Numbered from the stretch's first letter, positions 23,702 through 31,293 are shown. The stretch: DNA of 31,293 nucleotides from SIG469 sp964384255 (GCA_964384255.1 CAYLKH010000021.1:1-31293); one strand, 5' to 3'. The notes: a model not told the origin generated them from the letters alone. Numbers and translations are program-made.

Positions 23702-24705
23702 TTTTCGCCGTTCCTTCTGTATTTATATTTAGCGGGATTGGTGGGAGAATTTACCTTCCTTTCGTAGCTTTCGTAAGCCTTGATTATCCGCTGGACCAAT
23801 ACATGGCGGACAACGTCGCTGGCGTTAAGCTGGCAGATGGCAATATCCTCGATCCCGTCAAGGACCTTTACCGCCTCTTTAAGTCCGCTGGTTTTGTCAG
23901 TGGGCAGGTCGATCTGAGTTACGTCGCCGGTGATGACCACCTTGGAGTTGAAGCCGAGACGGGTAAGGAACATCTTCATCTGCTCCCGGGAGGTGTTTTG
24001 CGCTTCGTCGAGAATAATAAAAGAATCGTCCAGCGTCCGGCCGCGCATATATGCCAGAGGCGCGACTTCGATGTTCCCTTTTTCCAGATAGCGGTTATAG
24101 TTTTCTGCTCCCAGCATATCAAACAGGGCATCATAAAGAGGGCGGAGATACGGGTCAACCTTGTTTTGCAGGTCGCCGGGCAAAAAGCCCAGCTTTTCTC
24201 CCGCTTCAACGGCGGGGCGGGTAAGTATAATACGATTTACCTGCTTTTCTCTAAAGGCCGCCACCGCCATAGCCACGGCAAGATATGTCTTGCCGGTACC
24301 CGCGGGGCCGACACCGACGGTGATGGTGTTCTTCCTGATGGCGTTGACATATTTCTGCTGGCCCAGAGTTTTGGCCTTAATGGGCTTACCCTTGGCGGTC
24401 ACGCATATAACGCCCCGGGTCAGTTCGCCGATCTTGTCGGCGTTGCCCTCCTGGACCATATTGATGACATATCTTACCCGCTGGCTGTCAATAGCTTCGC
24501 CCTTTGAGGCAAGGGTCATAAGGCCCTCCAGCGCCTGGACTCCCGCCATAACTGCTTCCGGCTCGCCGGAGACCTTCATCTCGGTCCCTCTGATGCTGAC
24601 CTGGACATCCAGCTCGGCTTCGATTATTTTGATGTTTTCGTCGAAGGACCCGAACACGTCGATTATCTGGTCCATTCTTTCGGCGCTGACTGTTTGTTCT
24701 GTCAT
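23698..24705 (-). CDS. phoH: PhoH-family ATPase
   Basis: Cytoplasmic P-loop ATPase, probably acting on RNA; its exact role is not established. The 335-residue protein has an N-terminal KH-like region, Walker A GPAGTGKT near 132-139, the conserved TRPAVEAGEKLGFLPGD segment, and Walker B FIILDEAQN. Length is normal (319 in B. subtilis). AAAGGAA precedes the ATG. It lies between yqfD and ybeY; yqfF, which separates phoH and ybeY in Bacillus, is missing. Confidence 0.95.
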   Translation of the reverse strand: MTEQTVSAERMDQIIDVFGSFDENIKIIEAELDVQVSIRGTEMKVSGEPEAVMAGVQALEGLMTLASKGEAIDSQRVRYVINMVQEGNADKIGELTRGVICVTAKGKPIKAKTLGQQKYVNAIRKNTITVGVGPAGTGKTYLAVAMAVAAFREKQVNRIILTRPAVEAGEKLGFLPGDLQNKVDPYLRPLYDALFDMLGAENYNRYLEKGNIEVAPLAYMRGRTLDDSFIILDEAQNTSREQMKMFLTRLGFNSKVVITGDVTQIDLPTDKTSGLKEAVKVLDGIEDIAICQLNASDVVRHVLVQRIIKAYESYERKVNSPTNPAKYKYRRNGEK

Positions 24706-24722
24706 GTGTGTTCCTTTCCCTG

Positions 24723-25937
24723 TCAGGAGGCATTATCCGGATAAACCGGCAGCTGAGCCATGACCTCCGTCCCGATCTGCTGACTGCAACGGCATACCGC
24801 CGTGGCCGTCATCAGGCCGTCGGTGACGCATATGTCGAATTCGGAATCCATCACGCTGCCGCCTGTCAGCCCGGAACCAACGGAATCGAGAATATAGTCT
24901 TTAAGCTGCTGCTCTGCCTGCTGACGGTCCAGCTGATCTGTGCGGCAGATGCAGGCTCTTTCGACGGTTCGTTCCAGAGCTATGGGCAATTGTATGCCTC
25001 CCGGCAAAGTCAAATATTCTGTTTCTATTATTTTATCACATTTGTCATAGTAATTGCCACTGTCAATATAGAAATTAATCCTTTTTGAGCCAATAATCAA
25101 GGCATATTTTGTTTTTTCTTCGCCGATAAGCTCCATGACCTCATAATCAAGCGGCAACTGAGCCGAAAACTTTTTCCAGGTAGTGGCATAGATCTCGCCT
25201 ATGGAACGCACGGTCTGGACTCTGAACAGATTGTCATTGGCATAATGCTCAATTATCCCGGTCACCAGCTTCTGACCCTTCAACACCGTTTGTCCTGTTT
25301 CGACCAGCGATTTTCCCCTGAGTACCTCCATCCGGGTTATGACCCCTGTTTCCGTCGCCACCAGGTCGGTGACCACCGATTCATCCAGCACCTGAGGCGC
25401 CGGTATTTCCTGTCGAACCACCACCGTTGCTTTTCCCCCTTTAACATTTATGGTCATATAGGACAGCTCAGGTATCTTCAGCAGCATTCTGGTTTCCACC
25501 AGAGCCGGTTTGATGGAATAACCGAAGGTCCCCACTCCAATGCCCAGCTCTTTCAGGGCAGCTATGATCTCCCGGTCGGTCACAGTCGTGTTTCCAACCA
25601 CCTCAAAGCTCCAGATAAACATGGGCATCACCAGCGCCGCCGCCACAGCCACCGCCATGCCGACTATCAACACCCTGCGCCGTGCAAAACGTTTTGCTAA
25701 AAAAGGAAGGCCGTGGCGTCTGATAATATGGGTCTTGCACATAGCCCTTTTTGCCGCCTTCCTTATCCTTTTATAGTCTGAGGCAAACATGGATATTTCC
25801 CAACAGAGGGGATCCATTTTGTTTAAATTCCAAAAGGGTACTGACTCCGCCGCCAGCCGGTTGATAAGCTCCTGGGGATAAGCTCCGTTAATTGTTATGT
25901 CAACTATGGCTCTGGTTTTATCCAACAATCGCTGCAT
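24723..25937 (-). CDS. yqfD: Sporulation protein YqfD
   Basis: Mother-cell membrane protein of the YqfC/YqfD pair, required for engulfment or forespore development in B. subtilis. The 404-residue protein has a cytoplasmic N-terminal domain (1-85), one clear membrane helix (about 89-111, VLIVGMAVAVAAALVMPMFIW), then a large extracytoplasmic domain with the POTRA-like stretch VTDREIIAALKELGIGVGTFGY. Length and layout match the family. It follows yqfC by 2 bp, and AGGAG is inside the yqfC end. Its presence marks a spore former. Confidence 0.95.
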   Translation of the reverse strand: MQRLLDKTRAIVDITINGAYPQELINRLAAESVPFWNLNKMDPLCWEISMFASDYKRIRKAAKRAMCKTHIIRRHGLPFLAKRFARRRVLIVGMAVAVAAALVMPMFIWSFEVVGNTTVTDREIIAALKELGIGVGTFGYSIKPALVETRMLLKIPELSYMTINVKGGKATVVVRQEIPAPQVLDESVVTDLVATETGVITRMEVLRGKSLVETGQTVLKGQKLVTGIIEHYANDNLFRVQTVRSIGEIYATTWKKFSAQLPLDYEVMELIGEEKTKYALIIGSKRINFYIDSGNYYDKCDKIIETEYLTLPGGIQLPIALERTVERACICRTDQLDRQQAEQQLKDYILDSVGSGLTGGSVMDSEFDICVTDGLMTATAVCRCSQQIGTEVMAQLPVYPDNAS

Positions 25938-25939
25938 CC

Positions 25940-26224
25940 TTATATCTCCTCTGCATACTGGATAGACCGTATTTCACCGTTGATTATCATTCTATCCTCG
26001 TTCATAGCGCGGATCATCAGTCCGCTGCCGCAAATATGAAGTAAGCCCAGATCTGTGCTGACTATCAGCGTTTCTTCGCCGTATTCTCTGACTCCTCTGT
26101 GGTTTTCCAATATGATCTCGCCGCTGCCTCGAAGCTCAAGCCTGGGCATTCCTGCCGCCACAGACAGAGGCATATCCAGACTTTGGGATGCCCGTTCAAA
26201 TATTTCCCCGATTTTTCTGTTCAT
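25940..26224 (-). CDS. yqfC: Sporulation protein YqfC
   Basis: Small YabP/YqfC-family protein, 94 residues from the ATG at 26224. It shows the family's pattern of short beta strands: MPRLELRGSGEIILENHRGVREY, ETLIVSTDLGLLHICGSGLMIRAM and MIINGEIRSIQY. GGGAG lies six bases before this ATG; the alternative ATG at 26230 would touch that site. It opens the seven-gene operon down to mutS2. Sigma-E control is known in Bacillus, but I find no convincing sigma-E promoter within the 90 bases upstream. Confidence 0.93.
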   Translation of the reverse strand: MNRKIGEIFERASQSLDMPLSVAAGMPRLELRGSGEIILENHRGVREYGEETLIVSTDLGLLHICGSGLMIRAMNEDRMIINGEIRSIQYAEEI

Positions 26225-26290
26225 AGCCATCTCCCTATATTATGTTAACTAATGATCCTTTGCTCAGCCGAACTTGAACACAGATAAGAA

Positions 26291-26497
26291 ACTGTATGCA
26301 AACACAATTGCAGGCTGTAGACAAAGGTAGAAGGTTGCCGCAGCGGAAAGGAAGATAGTGTGAAAGAAACCCATCAGGGGTGTCTTTCGCGTTCAATAAC
26401 CCGCCGCAGCGGCAGGAACGAACTTCAGTTCGTTCCTTTCCACTTGTAGGCAAAGTCCACCGGGACTTTGTCTACAAGTGGATACTGTAGGCAAACA
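26291..26497 (+). repeat. MITE-like 161-bp element (26316-26476) with repeated flanks
   Basis: The element runs from TGTAGACAAAG (26316-26326) to its exact inverse CTTTGTCTACA (26466-26476). Inside are an AGGAACGAACT inverted repeat (26414-26424/26427-26437) and an 18-bp stem at 26441-26458/26463-26480 with one G:T pair. Outside, ACTGTATGCAAACA (26291-26304) and ACTGTAGGCAAACA (26484-26497) form a 14-bp direct repeat with one mismatch, themselves similar to the element terminus. It lies between divergent yqfC and ylbJ, so both promoters must lie within or beside it. No transposase is present. Confidence 0.85.
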
Positions 26498-26558
26498 TGG
26501 TTGTGGACTGGCAAAACTCACCCTTCCACAACATATATATTCCAAAAGGAGGTGCGCT

Positions 26559-27743
26559 ATGGCAAAAATCATTTCTAACCGCCTGTTTGGCGATATTTTT
26601 GTTTCGGTTGCGTTGGCCCTGTCGGTGCTGTCGCTGATGCTGTTTCCCACCCAGTCGGTGGAGGCTGCCAGAGCCGGTCTTGAGCTTTGCGGAAACGTCA
26701 TTATCCCGTCGCTGTTTCCGTTTTTTGTCCTGTCCGGTCTGATAGTCGAAATGGGTCTGGTGAGGCATCTGGGTCGGCTGCTTCAACCGGTGATGAAGCC
26801 GCTGTTCAATGTGGGAGGAAGCTGCTCTGCGGCCTTTGCTCTGGGCATTATCGGAGGATATCCCGTAGGGGCTGTGACCGCCATAAGCCTGTATAAAAAG
26901 GGGCTTTGCAGCAAAAGCGAGGCCGAGCGGCTTCTGGCCTTTTGCAACAATTCAGGTCCGGCGTTTATTCTTGGCGTAGTGGGTGCGGGCATATTTTCTT
27001 CAAGTCTGGTGGGGCTGGTATTATATCTTGCTCACATTATTTCGTCGGTGATAGTAGGGCTGTGCTTCCGTTTCTGGAAGCCGGAGATAGAGCCATCAGC
27101 TGCCCTGCAACAGGTCGAAGCTCCCGCGCCGGGCTTTACCGCGGCCTTTACCGGCTGCGTCAAAAGCGCCGTCTCATCGACCATAAACATATGCGGGTTC
27201 GTTATCTTTTTTACCGTGGTCATAAAGCTTCTGTTTCTCACAGGGGTTATGCAGGCGGTATCAGGTATCGTTGCTGCGCTGCTGGCTCCGCTGGGCTTTG
27301 ACTCTCAGTGGGCCGAAAAGCTGCTGATAGGTCTGATTGAAATGTCTTCGGGCGTATGGAGCCTTTCTGACGCTGCGGGCAGTCTGACAGGGAGACTGTC
27401 CATGGCAGCCTTTATACTGGGTTGGGCCGGAGTTTCGGTCCACTGTCAGGTGCTGTCCTTTATCGGCGGCAGCGGGCTTTCGTCAAGAACCTATGTAGCA
27501 GGCAAGGCTATGCACGGATTAATATCAGCAGGGTTGGTTTACATAATTTCCAGGCTGCTGCCTCTGGAGCAGCCCGTGTCCCACTATCTGGCCCAGCAGG
27601 TGACAGGGATCGCCGAAATGGATTTTTCATCTGCGCTGACCGGGTCTATGGTCACAGCGCTGGCGGTTTGGGCTGTTGTTATCATAATATCTGCATTTAT
27701 GATCGGAAAAGGCTGTGGAAATCGGCAGAGAAATGGAGTATAA
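26559..27743 (+). CDS. ylbJ: Sporulation integral membrane protein YlbJ
   Basis: Gate-domain membrane protein needed for spore cortex formation in B. subtilis. From the ATG at 26559 (AAAAGGAGG directly upstream) it has 394 residues. It contains many hydrophobic segments, the conserved FPFFVLSGLIVEMGLV near 50-65, and the diagnostic GIIGGYPVGAVTAISLYKKGLCSKSEAERLLAFCNNSGPAFI region (about 95-140, quoted here only in part as a family signature). A reading from 26478 is rejected since it lacks a ribosome site. YlbJ often neighbours coaD; here it does not. Confidence 0.94.
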   Translation: MAKIISNRLFGDIFVSVALALSVLSLMLFPTQSVEAARAGLELCGNVIIPSLFPFFVLSGLIVEMGLVRHLGRLLQPVMKPLFNVGGSCSAAFALGIIGGYPVGAVTAISLYKKGLCSKSEAERLLAFCNNSGPAFILGVVGAGIFSSSLVGLVLYLAHIISSVIVGLCFRFWKPEIEPSAALQQVEAPAPGFTAAFTGCVKSAVSSTINICGFVIFFTVVIKLLFLTGVMQAVSGIVAALLAPLGFDSQWAEKLLIGLIEMSSGVWSLSDAAGSLTGRLSMAAFILGWAGVSVHCQVLSFIGGSGLSSRTYVAGKAMHGLISAGLVYIISRLLPLEQPVSHYLAQQVTGIAEMDFSSALTGSMVTALAVWAVVIIISAFMIGKGCGNRQRNGV

Positions 27744-27819
27744 TCAGATATATAACAACAGGTGGCCGACCGTCATCTATCCTGTTTGCTCCGGTCACCG
27801 GGAAACCTGGAGGTCTATT

Positions 27820-28029
27820 ATGCTGTTTAACAAAAATATCCAGCCCTGCTGCTCCTATTGCCAATCCGGCTCAAAGATCAACGACGAAGAAGTCATGTGC
27901 CTCAAGCGGGGTATTGTCAGCGCCTTTGGCTCATGCCGGAAGTTTGAATATGACCCTCTGAAGCGGATACCCGGCAAGCCCGAGCTTGTGGAGGACAGTC
28001 CCTTTACCGAAGAAGATTTCAGTCTGTAA
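27820..28029 (+). CDS. 69-aa cysteine-rich conserved hypothetical protein
   Basis: A small soluble protein with C10, C11, C14, C27 and C39 (PCCSYCQSG, VMCLKRG, GSCRKFEYDP), suggesting a bound metal or iron-sulfur group. The rest is charged, ending in FTEEDFSL. I choose the ATG at 27820 because GGAGG precedes it; a longer in-frame reading from 27715 overlaps ylbJ. Similar small proteins seem common in Oscillospiraceae from memory, but I cannot name a function. It probably shares the ylbJ transcript, 76 bp after it, and is followed by the strong promoter of the acyl-CoA synthetase gene. Confidence 0.8.
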   Translation: MLFNKNIQPCCSYCQSGSKINDEEVMCLKRGIVSAFGSCRKFEYDPLKRIPGKPELVEDSPFTEEDFSL

Positions 28030-28049
28030 AATGTCCGTCCCCTGCAACA

Positions 28050-28079
28050 TTGACAATATCATCCTTAAAATGCTATAAT
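28050..28079 (+). promoter_or_regulatory. Promoter of the acyl-CoA synthetase gene
   Basis: TTGACA (28050-28055), 18 bp, TATAAT (28074-28079): both hexamers are consensus. The leader is about 30 nt and carries GGAGG before the ATG. Confidence 0.85.
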
Positions 28080-28116
28080 CAGCGGATAATCAACCTTATT
28101 CTTTTGGAGGATCCAT

Positions 28117-29751
28117 ATGCCTATTACCGACATTCTCGAGAAGAACTGCCGTCTGTACGGCGGTGATGTTGCTCTCGTCGAAATAAACCCCGAGCGTCCC
28201 GAGACCCGGCGGGTCACATGGAAGGAATTTGAACTGATGGAGCCTACCAGCAGCTCATATTACCGCCGTGAGATAACATGGAACGTTTTTAACGAAAAGG
28301 CCAATCGCTTTGCCAATATGCTCCTTAGCCGGGGCTTCAAAAAGGGCGATAAGGTCGCCATACTGCTATACAACTGTCTGGAATGGCTGCCCATTTATTT
28401 CGGGATCCTCAAAACCGGCGCTCTGGCCGTGCCGCTGAACTTCCGCTACACCGCTCAGGAGATCGAATACTGCCTTGATCTGGCAGAAGCCGATGCCCTT
28501 ATCTTCGGGCCTGAATTTATCGGCCGTGTTGAGGAGATCGCCCCCTCCATAAGCCGTCAGCGTCTGCTGTTTTACTTAGGCGACAATTGTCCCACCTTTG
28601 CCGAGGATTACTCCGCCCTGACCGCTGACTGCTCCAGCGCTTCGCCTATCGTCCCTGTAGACGACGAAGACGACGCCGCGATCTATTTTTCATCCGGCAC
28701 CACCGGTTTTCCCAAGGCCATACTCCACAACCACAAAAGCCTTATGCACGCCGCTCTGGTCGAGCAGAAGCATCATGGTCAGACCAGGGACGACGTATTT
28801 TTGTGTATCCCTCCCCTTTACCACACCGGCGCAAAAATGCACTGGTTCGGCAGCCTGTATTCCGGGGGCAAGGCCGTATTGCTCAAAGGCACCACTCCCG
28901 AATTCATAATCGACGCCGTATCCAAAGAACGCTGCACTATTCTGTGGCTGCTGGTACCCTGGGCTCAGGATATTCTCAACGCCATCGACCGGGGCGATAT
29001 CGACATAAGCAAATATCAGCTGGACCAGCTGCGGCTGATGCATATTGGCGCTCAGCCTGTTCCTCAGAGCCTTATCCGGCGATGGAAAGAGCGGTTCCCC
29101 CATCATCAGTATGATACCAACTATGGTCTGAGCGAATCTATCGGCCCCGGCTGCGTCCATCTTGGGGTAGAAAACATCCACAAGGTGGGAGCCATCGGTG
29201 TACCCGGCTATGGCTGGCAGGTTAAGATAGTGGACGAAAACGGAGCTGAGGTCGCACCCGGTGACGTAGGCGAGCTTTGCGTCAAGGGCGACGGAGTCAT
29301 GACCTGTTATTACAACAACCCCCAGGCCACCACCGAAGTGTTGAAGGACGGATGGCTCTTCACCGGTGACATGGCCCGGATGGACGAAGACGGATTCATC
29401 TTCCTGGTGGACCGGAAAAAAGACGTTGTTATCTCCGGCGGCGAAAACATCTATCCCGTGGAGATAGAAAACTTCCTCAGCGCTCATCCCGCTGTTAACG
29501 ACGTGGCCGTTATCGGCGTGGCTGACTCCCGACTGGGGGAAGCGACACTGGCTGTTATCGACATCAAGCCCGGATTCAGCTGCACTGAGGACGAGATAAC
29601 ATCCTATTGTCAGCAGCTCGCAAGATATAAGCGCCCTCACAAGATCGTTTTTGCCCCGGTACCCAGAAACCCCACCGGCAAAATAGAAAAGCCCCACCTT
29701 CGAGAGATCTATGGCGGAGTCAATCTTGTGGATGCCCAGTACAAATCATAA
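28117..29751 (+). CDS. AMP-binding acyl-CoA synthetase (class I adenylate-forming enzyme)
   Basis: Activates a carboxylic acid with ATP and transfers it to CoA; the substrate cannot be told from sequence. The 544-residue protein has the P-loop-like YFSSGTTGFPKA near 190-201, the NYGLSES segment, the D-R hinge region FLVDRKKDVVISGGENIYPVEIE near 429-450, and the catalytic lysine in NPTGKIEK near 517-524. An unusual feature is two consecutive TW-strand segments near the N terminus (VTWKEFE and ITWNVFNEKANRFANML), separated by about 22 residues. There are no partner genes for beta-oxidation nearby. It has its own promoter and terminator, so it is expressed alone. Confidence 0.93.
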   Translation: MPITDILEKNCRLYGGDVALVEINPERPETRRVTWKEFELMEPTSSSYYRREITWNVFNEKANRFANMLLSRGFKKGDKVAILLYNCLEWLPIYFGILKTGALAVPLNFRYTAQEIEYCLDLAEADALIFGPEFIGRVEEIAPSISRQRLLFYLGDNCPTFAEDYSALTADCSSASPIVPVDDEDDAAIYFSSGTTGFPKAILHNHKSLMHAALVEQKHHGQTRDDVFLCIPPLYHTGAKMHWFGSLYSGGKAVLLKGTTPEFIIDAVSKERCTILWLLVPWAQDILNAIDRGDIDISKYQLDQLRLMHIGAQPVPQSLIRRWKERFPHHQYDTNYGLSESIGPGCVHLGVENIHKVGAIGVPGYGWQVKIVDENGAEVAPGDVGELCVKGDGVMTCYYNNPQATTEVLKDGWLFTGDMARMDEDGFIFLVDRKKDVVISGGENIYPVEIENFLSAHPAVNDVAVIGVADSRLGEATLAVIDIKPGFSCTEDEITSYCQQLARYKRPHKIVFAPVPRNPTGKIEKPHLREIYGGVNLVDAQYKS

Positions 29752-29769
29752 AGCCGGTTCAGCACCGGA

Positions 29770-29804
29770 AAACCGCCTGTCCCTTGATAAAGGGCAGGCG
29801 GTTT
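29770..29804 (+). terminator. Terminator of the acyl-CoA synthetase gene
   Basis: AAACCGCCTG (29770-29779) pairs with CAGGCGGTTT (29795-29804); an inner CCCTT/AAGGG pair extends the stem around a GATA loop with one bulged T. It lies 19 bp after the stop and ends in TTT. Confidence 0.85.
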
Positions 29805-29845
29805 CAGCGTGTCAAAATAGTCCGATGGGCTATTTTGACACGCTG
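29805..29845. repeat. 16-bp perfect inverted repeat
   Basis: CAGCGTGTCAAAATAG (29805-29820) and its exact complement (29830-29845) flank a 9-nt loop. It directly follows the acyl-CoA synthetase terminator and directly precedes the hairpin-chain repeat copy B. It has no T-tract. It could be a second terminator or an operator-like site; I see no other copy in the window. Confidence 0.75.
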
Positions 29846-29847
29846 TA

Positions 29848-30141
29848 ACGTCAAGAAGCCTTGGCGTCCGAAAATTGCTTCGCAATTTTTTGCGACCCTA
29901 TGGGTGGTTACGCAACTTTGTGCGTATGACGCAACTGCGTGGCGGTTTCCCACACTTTCGTGCCGTTGGCACGAATGAAAATCGCGGAGCGATTTTCCGG
30001 GACGCCGAGGACGTCGTCCCCTACGGCGCTCTACCCAAGTTTTCGCAAAACCTTGCGGGGTGCGCCCCTAATCCCTAAATCCTAAATCCTAACCCCTGCT
30101 ATGAGATTGCCACGTCGGCCTACGGCCTCCTCGCAATGACA
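29848..30141. repeat. Hairpin-chain intergenic repeat, copy B
   Basis: Second copy of the 1-271 repeat, same orientation. Hairpins: ACGTCAAG/CTTGGCGT (29848-29855/29860-29867), AAAATTGC/GCAATTTT, TTCGTGCC/GGCACGAA (29957-29964/29968-29975) and GAAAATCGC/GCGATTTTC. It ends in ATTGCCACGTCGGCC TAC GGCC...CTCGCAATGAC (30104-30140). Between core and end is a stretch of imperfect CCTAAAT repeats (30067-30097). It fills the gap between the acyl-CoA synthetase and V-ATPase units. Nothing coding is seen here. Confidence 0.85.
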
Positions 30142-30168
30142 AAGAAGGCACTATCTGTTCTCTGTTAT

Positions 30169-30801
30169 CTACCTTATGAATCCTTCTTTTACCTTCATCA
30201 GGCGGGAGATATTTCCCCGCTCGTTTTCTTCCAGCTTCATGGTGATATAACGGATGTTGGATTGAAGATCGGGTATCATAACGTATTCCAGCGCATTGAC
30301 CCGGCGACGAGTCTTTTCGATCTCACCAGCCAACAGCTGGGCTGTTTTTTCCAGTTCCGCGAGGCGAAGAAGCTTTTCGAACTCACCGGACAGGGCTTCC
30401 AGTGCCAGATCCAGTTCTCCTGAGGTCTGGGCAAATCCGTAGGTATATATGTTGGATGCTGAGTTGTTGTCGGTCGTGAAGCTATATTTCGGGACATACA
30501 CACCCATGATATTCTGCACGGTCACCTGAGCTTCCAGCGTCTGCATGGGATACATCAGCGACTGCTGGAGCATTTCCGGCGACATAAGCGCTGAGGCTAT
30601 GGTAAACGCCCGGTTGGCCTTTTGCAGCCCCTGTTCCACCTCGGTTCGCAGCTGACGGCACTGGCGGACAACGTCAAGAAACTGTTTCATCAGCTCATCG
30701 CGCTTATCCTTCAGCAGCTTATAACCACGGCTGGCGGTTTTCAGCCGGGCTTTCAGCCGGGTAAGCTCCATTCTTGTGGGGTTAACTGTGGTCGTTACCA
30801 T
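30169..30801 (-). CDS. ntpD: V-type ATP synthase subunit D
   Basis: Central rotor-shaft subunit linking the catalytic A3B3 head to the membrane ring of a V/A-type ATPase. The 210-residue protein starts with the family signature NPTRMELTRLKARLKTASRG, continues GYKLLKDKRDELMKQFLD, and is largely two long antiparallel helices, as in known D subunits. GAGGGA precedes the start, three bases after subunit B ends. It appears to be the last gene of the operon, since non-coding repeat follows. Confidence 0.95.
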   Translation of the reverse strand: MVTTTVNPTRMELTRLKARLKTASRGYKLLKDKRDELMKQFLDVVRQCRQLRTEVEQGLQKANRAFTIASALMSPEMLQQSLMYPMQTLEAQVTVQNIMGVYVPKYSFTTDNNSASNIYTYGFAQTSGELDLALEALSGEFEKLLRLAELEKTAQLLAGEIEKTRRRVNALEYVMIPDLQSNIRYITMKLEENERGNISRLMKVKEGFIR

Positions 30802-30804
30802 AAC

Positions 30805-31293
30805 TTATCCCTCATCTGCCGGGTAGTACTTTTCGATGTACTCCGGCTTTATTCGTTTCAGCTCGCTTTTGGGCAGGATCTTCAAAAGCTGCCACCCCAG
30901 ATCCAGAGTCTGTTCAATGGTGCGGTCGGTACTGCTGCCCTGATTTACGTAGCGGTTTTCAAATTCCGTGGCAAATTTGGCGTATAGAAGGTCGGTTTCA
31001 GACAAAGCCGATTCGCCCAGAATTGTCATCAGCTCAGCTGCGTCCTTACCGGCAGAGTAAGCCGCAAACAGCTGGTTCATAACTCCGCTGTGATCCTCAC
31101 GGGTCTTGCCTTCGCCGATGCCCTTATCCTTCAAACGGGACAGGGATGGCAGAACGTCGATAGGCGGGTTGATGCCCTTGCGATAAAGCTCTCGGGACAG
31201 GATGACCTGACCCTCGGTGATGTAGCCTGTAAGGTCGGGAATGGGGTGGGTTTTGTCGTCCTCGGGCATGGTCAGAATGGGTATCATGGTTAT
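30805..31293 (-). CDS. ntpB: V-type ATP synthase subunit B (C-terminal part, cut by window edge)
   Basis: Non-catalytic nucleotide-binding subunit of the V/A-type ATPase head. Only the last 162 residues or so are visible; the frame runs open to the right window edge, so the true start lies outside. Recognised by ITMIPILTMPEDDKTHPIPD, GYITEGQVILSRELYRKGINPP and the C-terminal helical part (GESALSETDLLYAKFATEFE). The in-frame Met at 31287 is internal, as family members read through this point. The B-D order is the usual one. Partial by window end, not a pseudogene. Confidence 0.95.
   Translation of the reverse strand: MTMIPILTMPEDDKTHPIPDLTGYITEGQVILSRELYRKGINPPIDVLPSLSRLKDKGIGEGKTREDHSGVMNQLFAAYSAGKDAAELMTILGESALSETDLLYAKFATEFENRYVNQGSSTDRTIEQTLDLGWQLLKILPKSELKRIKPEYIEKYYPADEG

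Noticed and set aside
26224..26310. CATACAGT on the minus strand upstream of yqfC as a sigma-E -10 box.
   Set aside because: No matching -35 element lies 13-16 bp upstream; that position falls into the MITE-like element border.
30064..30097. Short tandem CCTAAAT-like units as a possible CRISPR or telomere-like array.
   Set aside because: Units are imperfect, about seven bases and very few; there are no spacers and no cas genes.
1..30141. Same-orientation repeats at both ends of the window as the borders of a mobile or genomic island.
   Set aside because: The DNA between them is core housekeeping and sporulation genes with no integrase or transposase; the repeats are better explained as dispersed intergenic elements.

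Overview
The window reads as chromosomal housekeeping DNA from a spore-forming, anaerobic, moderately GC-rich clostridium, most likely of the Oscillospiraceae/Ruminococcaceae type. Evidence: the ctsR-mcsA-mcsB-clpC stress operon, spore genes (spmA, spmB, yqfC, yqfD, ylbJ), an 8-Cys clostridial ferredoxin, a V-type ATPase, and a yqfC-yqfD-phoH-ybeY-era-recO cluster. There is no phage, transposase, CRISPR array, rRNA or tRNA gene. The taxon is inferred from gene content only.

Layout: 1-337 is a hairpin-rich intergenic repeat and the clpC terminator. 338-4842 (minus) is the class III heat-shock operon with an elaborate control region: a consensus sigma-A promoter, a CIRCE element inside it and CtsR heptads on both sides. 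4969-6888 (plus) holds a ferredoxin gene with its own promoter, then yabB-type methyltransferase and rsmI. 7107-7352 (minus) is an AbrB-like regulator and 7550-8640 (plus) is spmA-spmB. 8783-12048 (minus) is ddl-DUF1934-argS. 12243-13106 (plus) is rsmA. 13192-18269 (minus) holds pgcA and uvrC-rsmD-coaD-coiled-coil protein. 18532-18795 (minus) is ptsH. 19082-26224 (minus) is the long operon yqfC-yqfD-phoH-ybeY-era-recO-mutS2. 26559-29751 (plus) is ylbJ, a 69-aa cysteine protein and an AMP-binding acyl-CoA synthetase. 30169-31293 (minus) is the end of a V-ATPase operon (subunits B, cut by the window edge, and D).

Themes: protein quality control (McsB marks proteins with phosphoarginine for ClpC; CtsR and probably HrcA repress), translation and ribosome maturation (argS, rsmA, rsmI, rsmD, ybeY, era), DNA repair (uvrC, mutS2, recO), cell wall and carbon metabolism (ddl, pgcA, ptsH), and spore formation, with three Gate-domain membrane proteins (SpmA, SpmB, YlbJ).

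The least ordinary material is not in the long genes. It is (i) the compound CtsR/CIRCE operator; (ii) a McsA that lacks the usual N-terminal zinc finger, with an in-frame stop directly before its ATG; (iii) two families of non-coding intergenic repeats, one a chain of hairpins at both window ends and one a 160-bp MITE-like element with TGTAGACAAAG termini. In both families the copies differ by compensatory changes that keep stems paired, so the folded form may be maintained.
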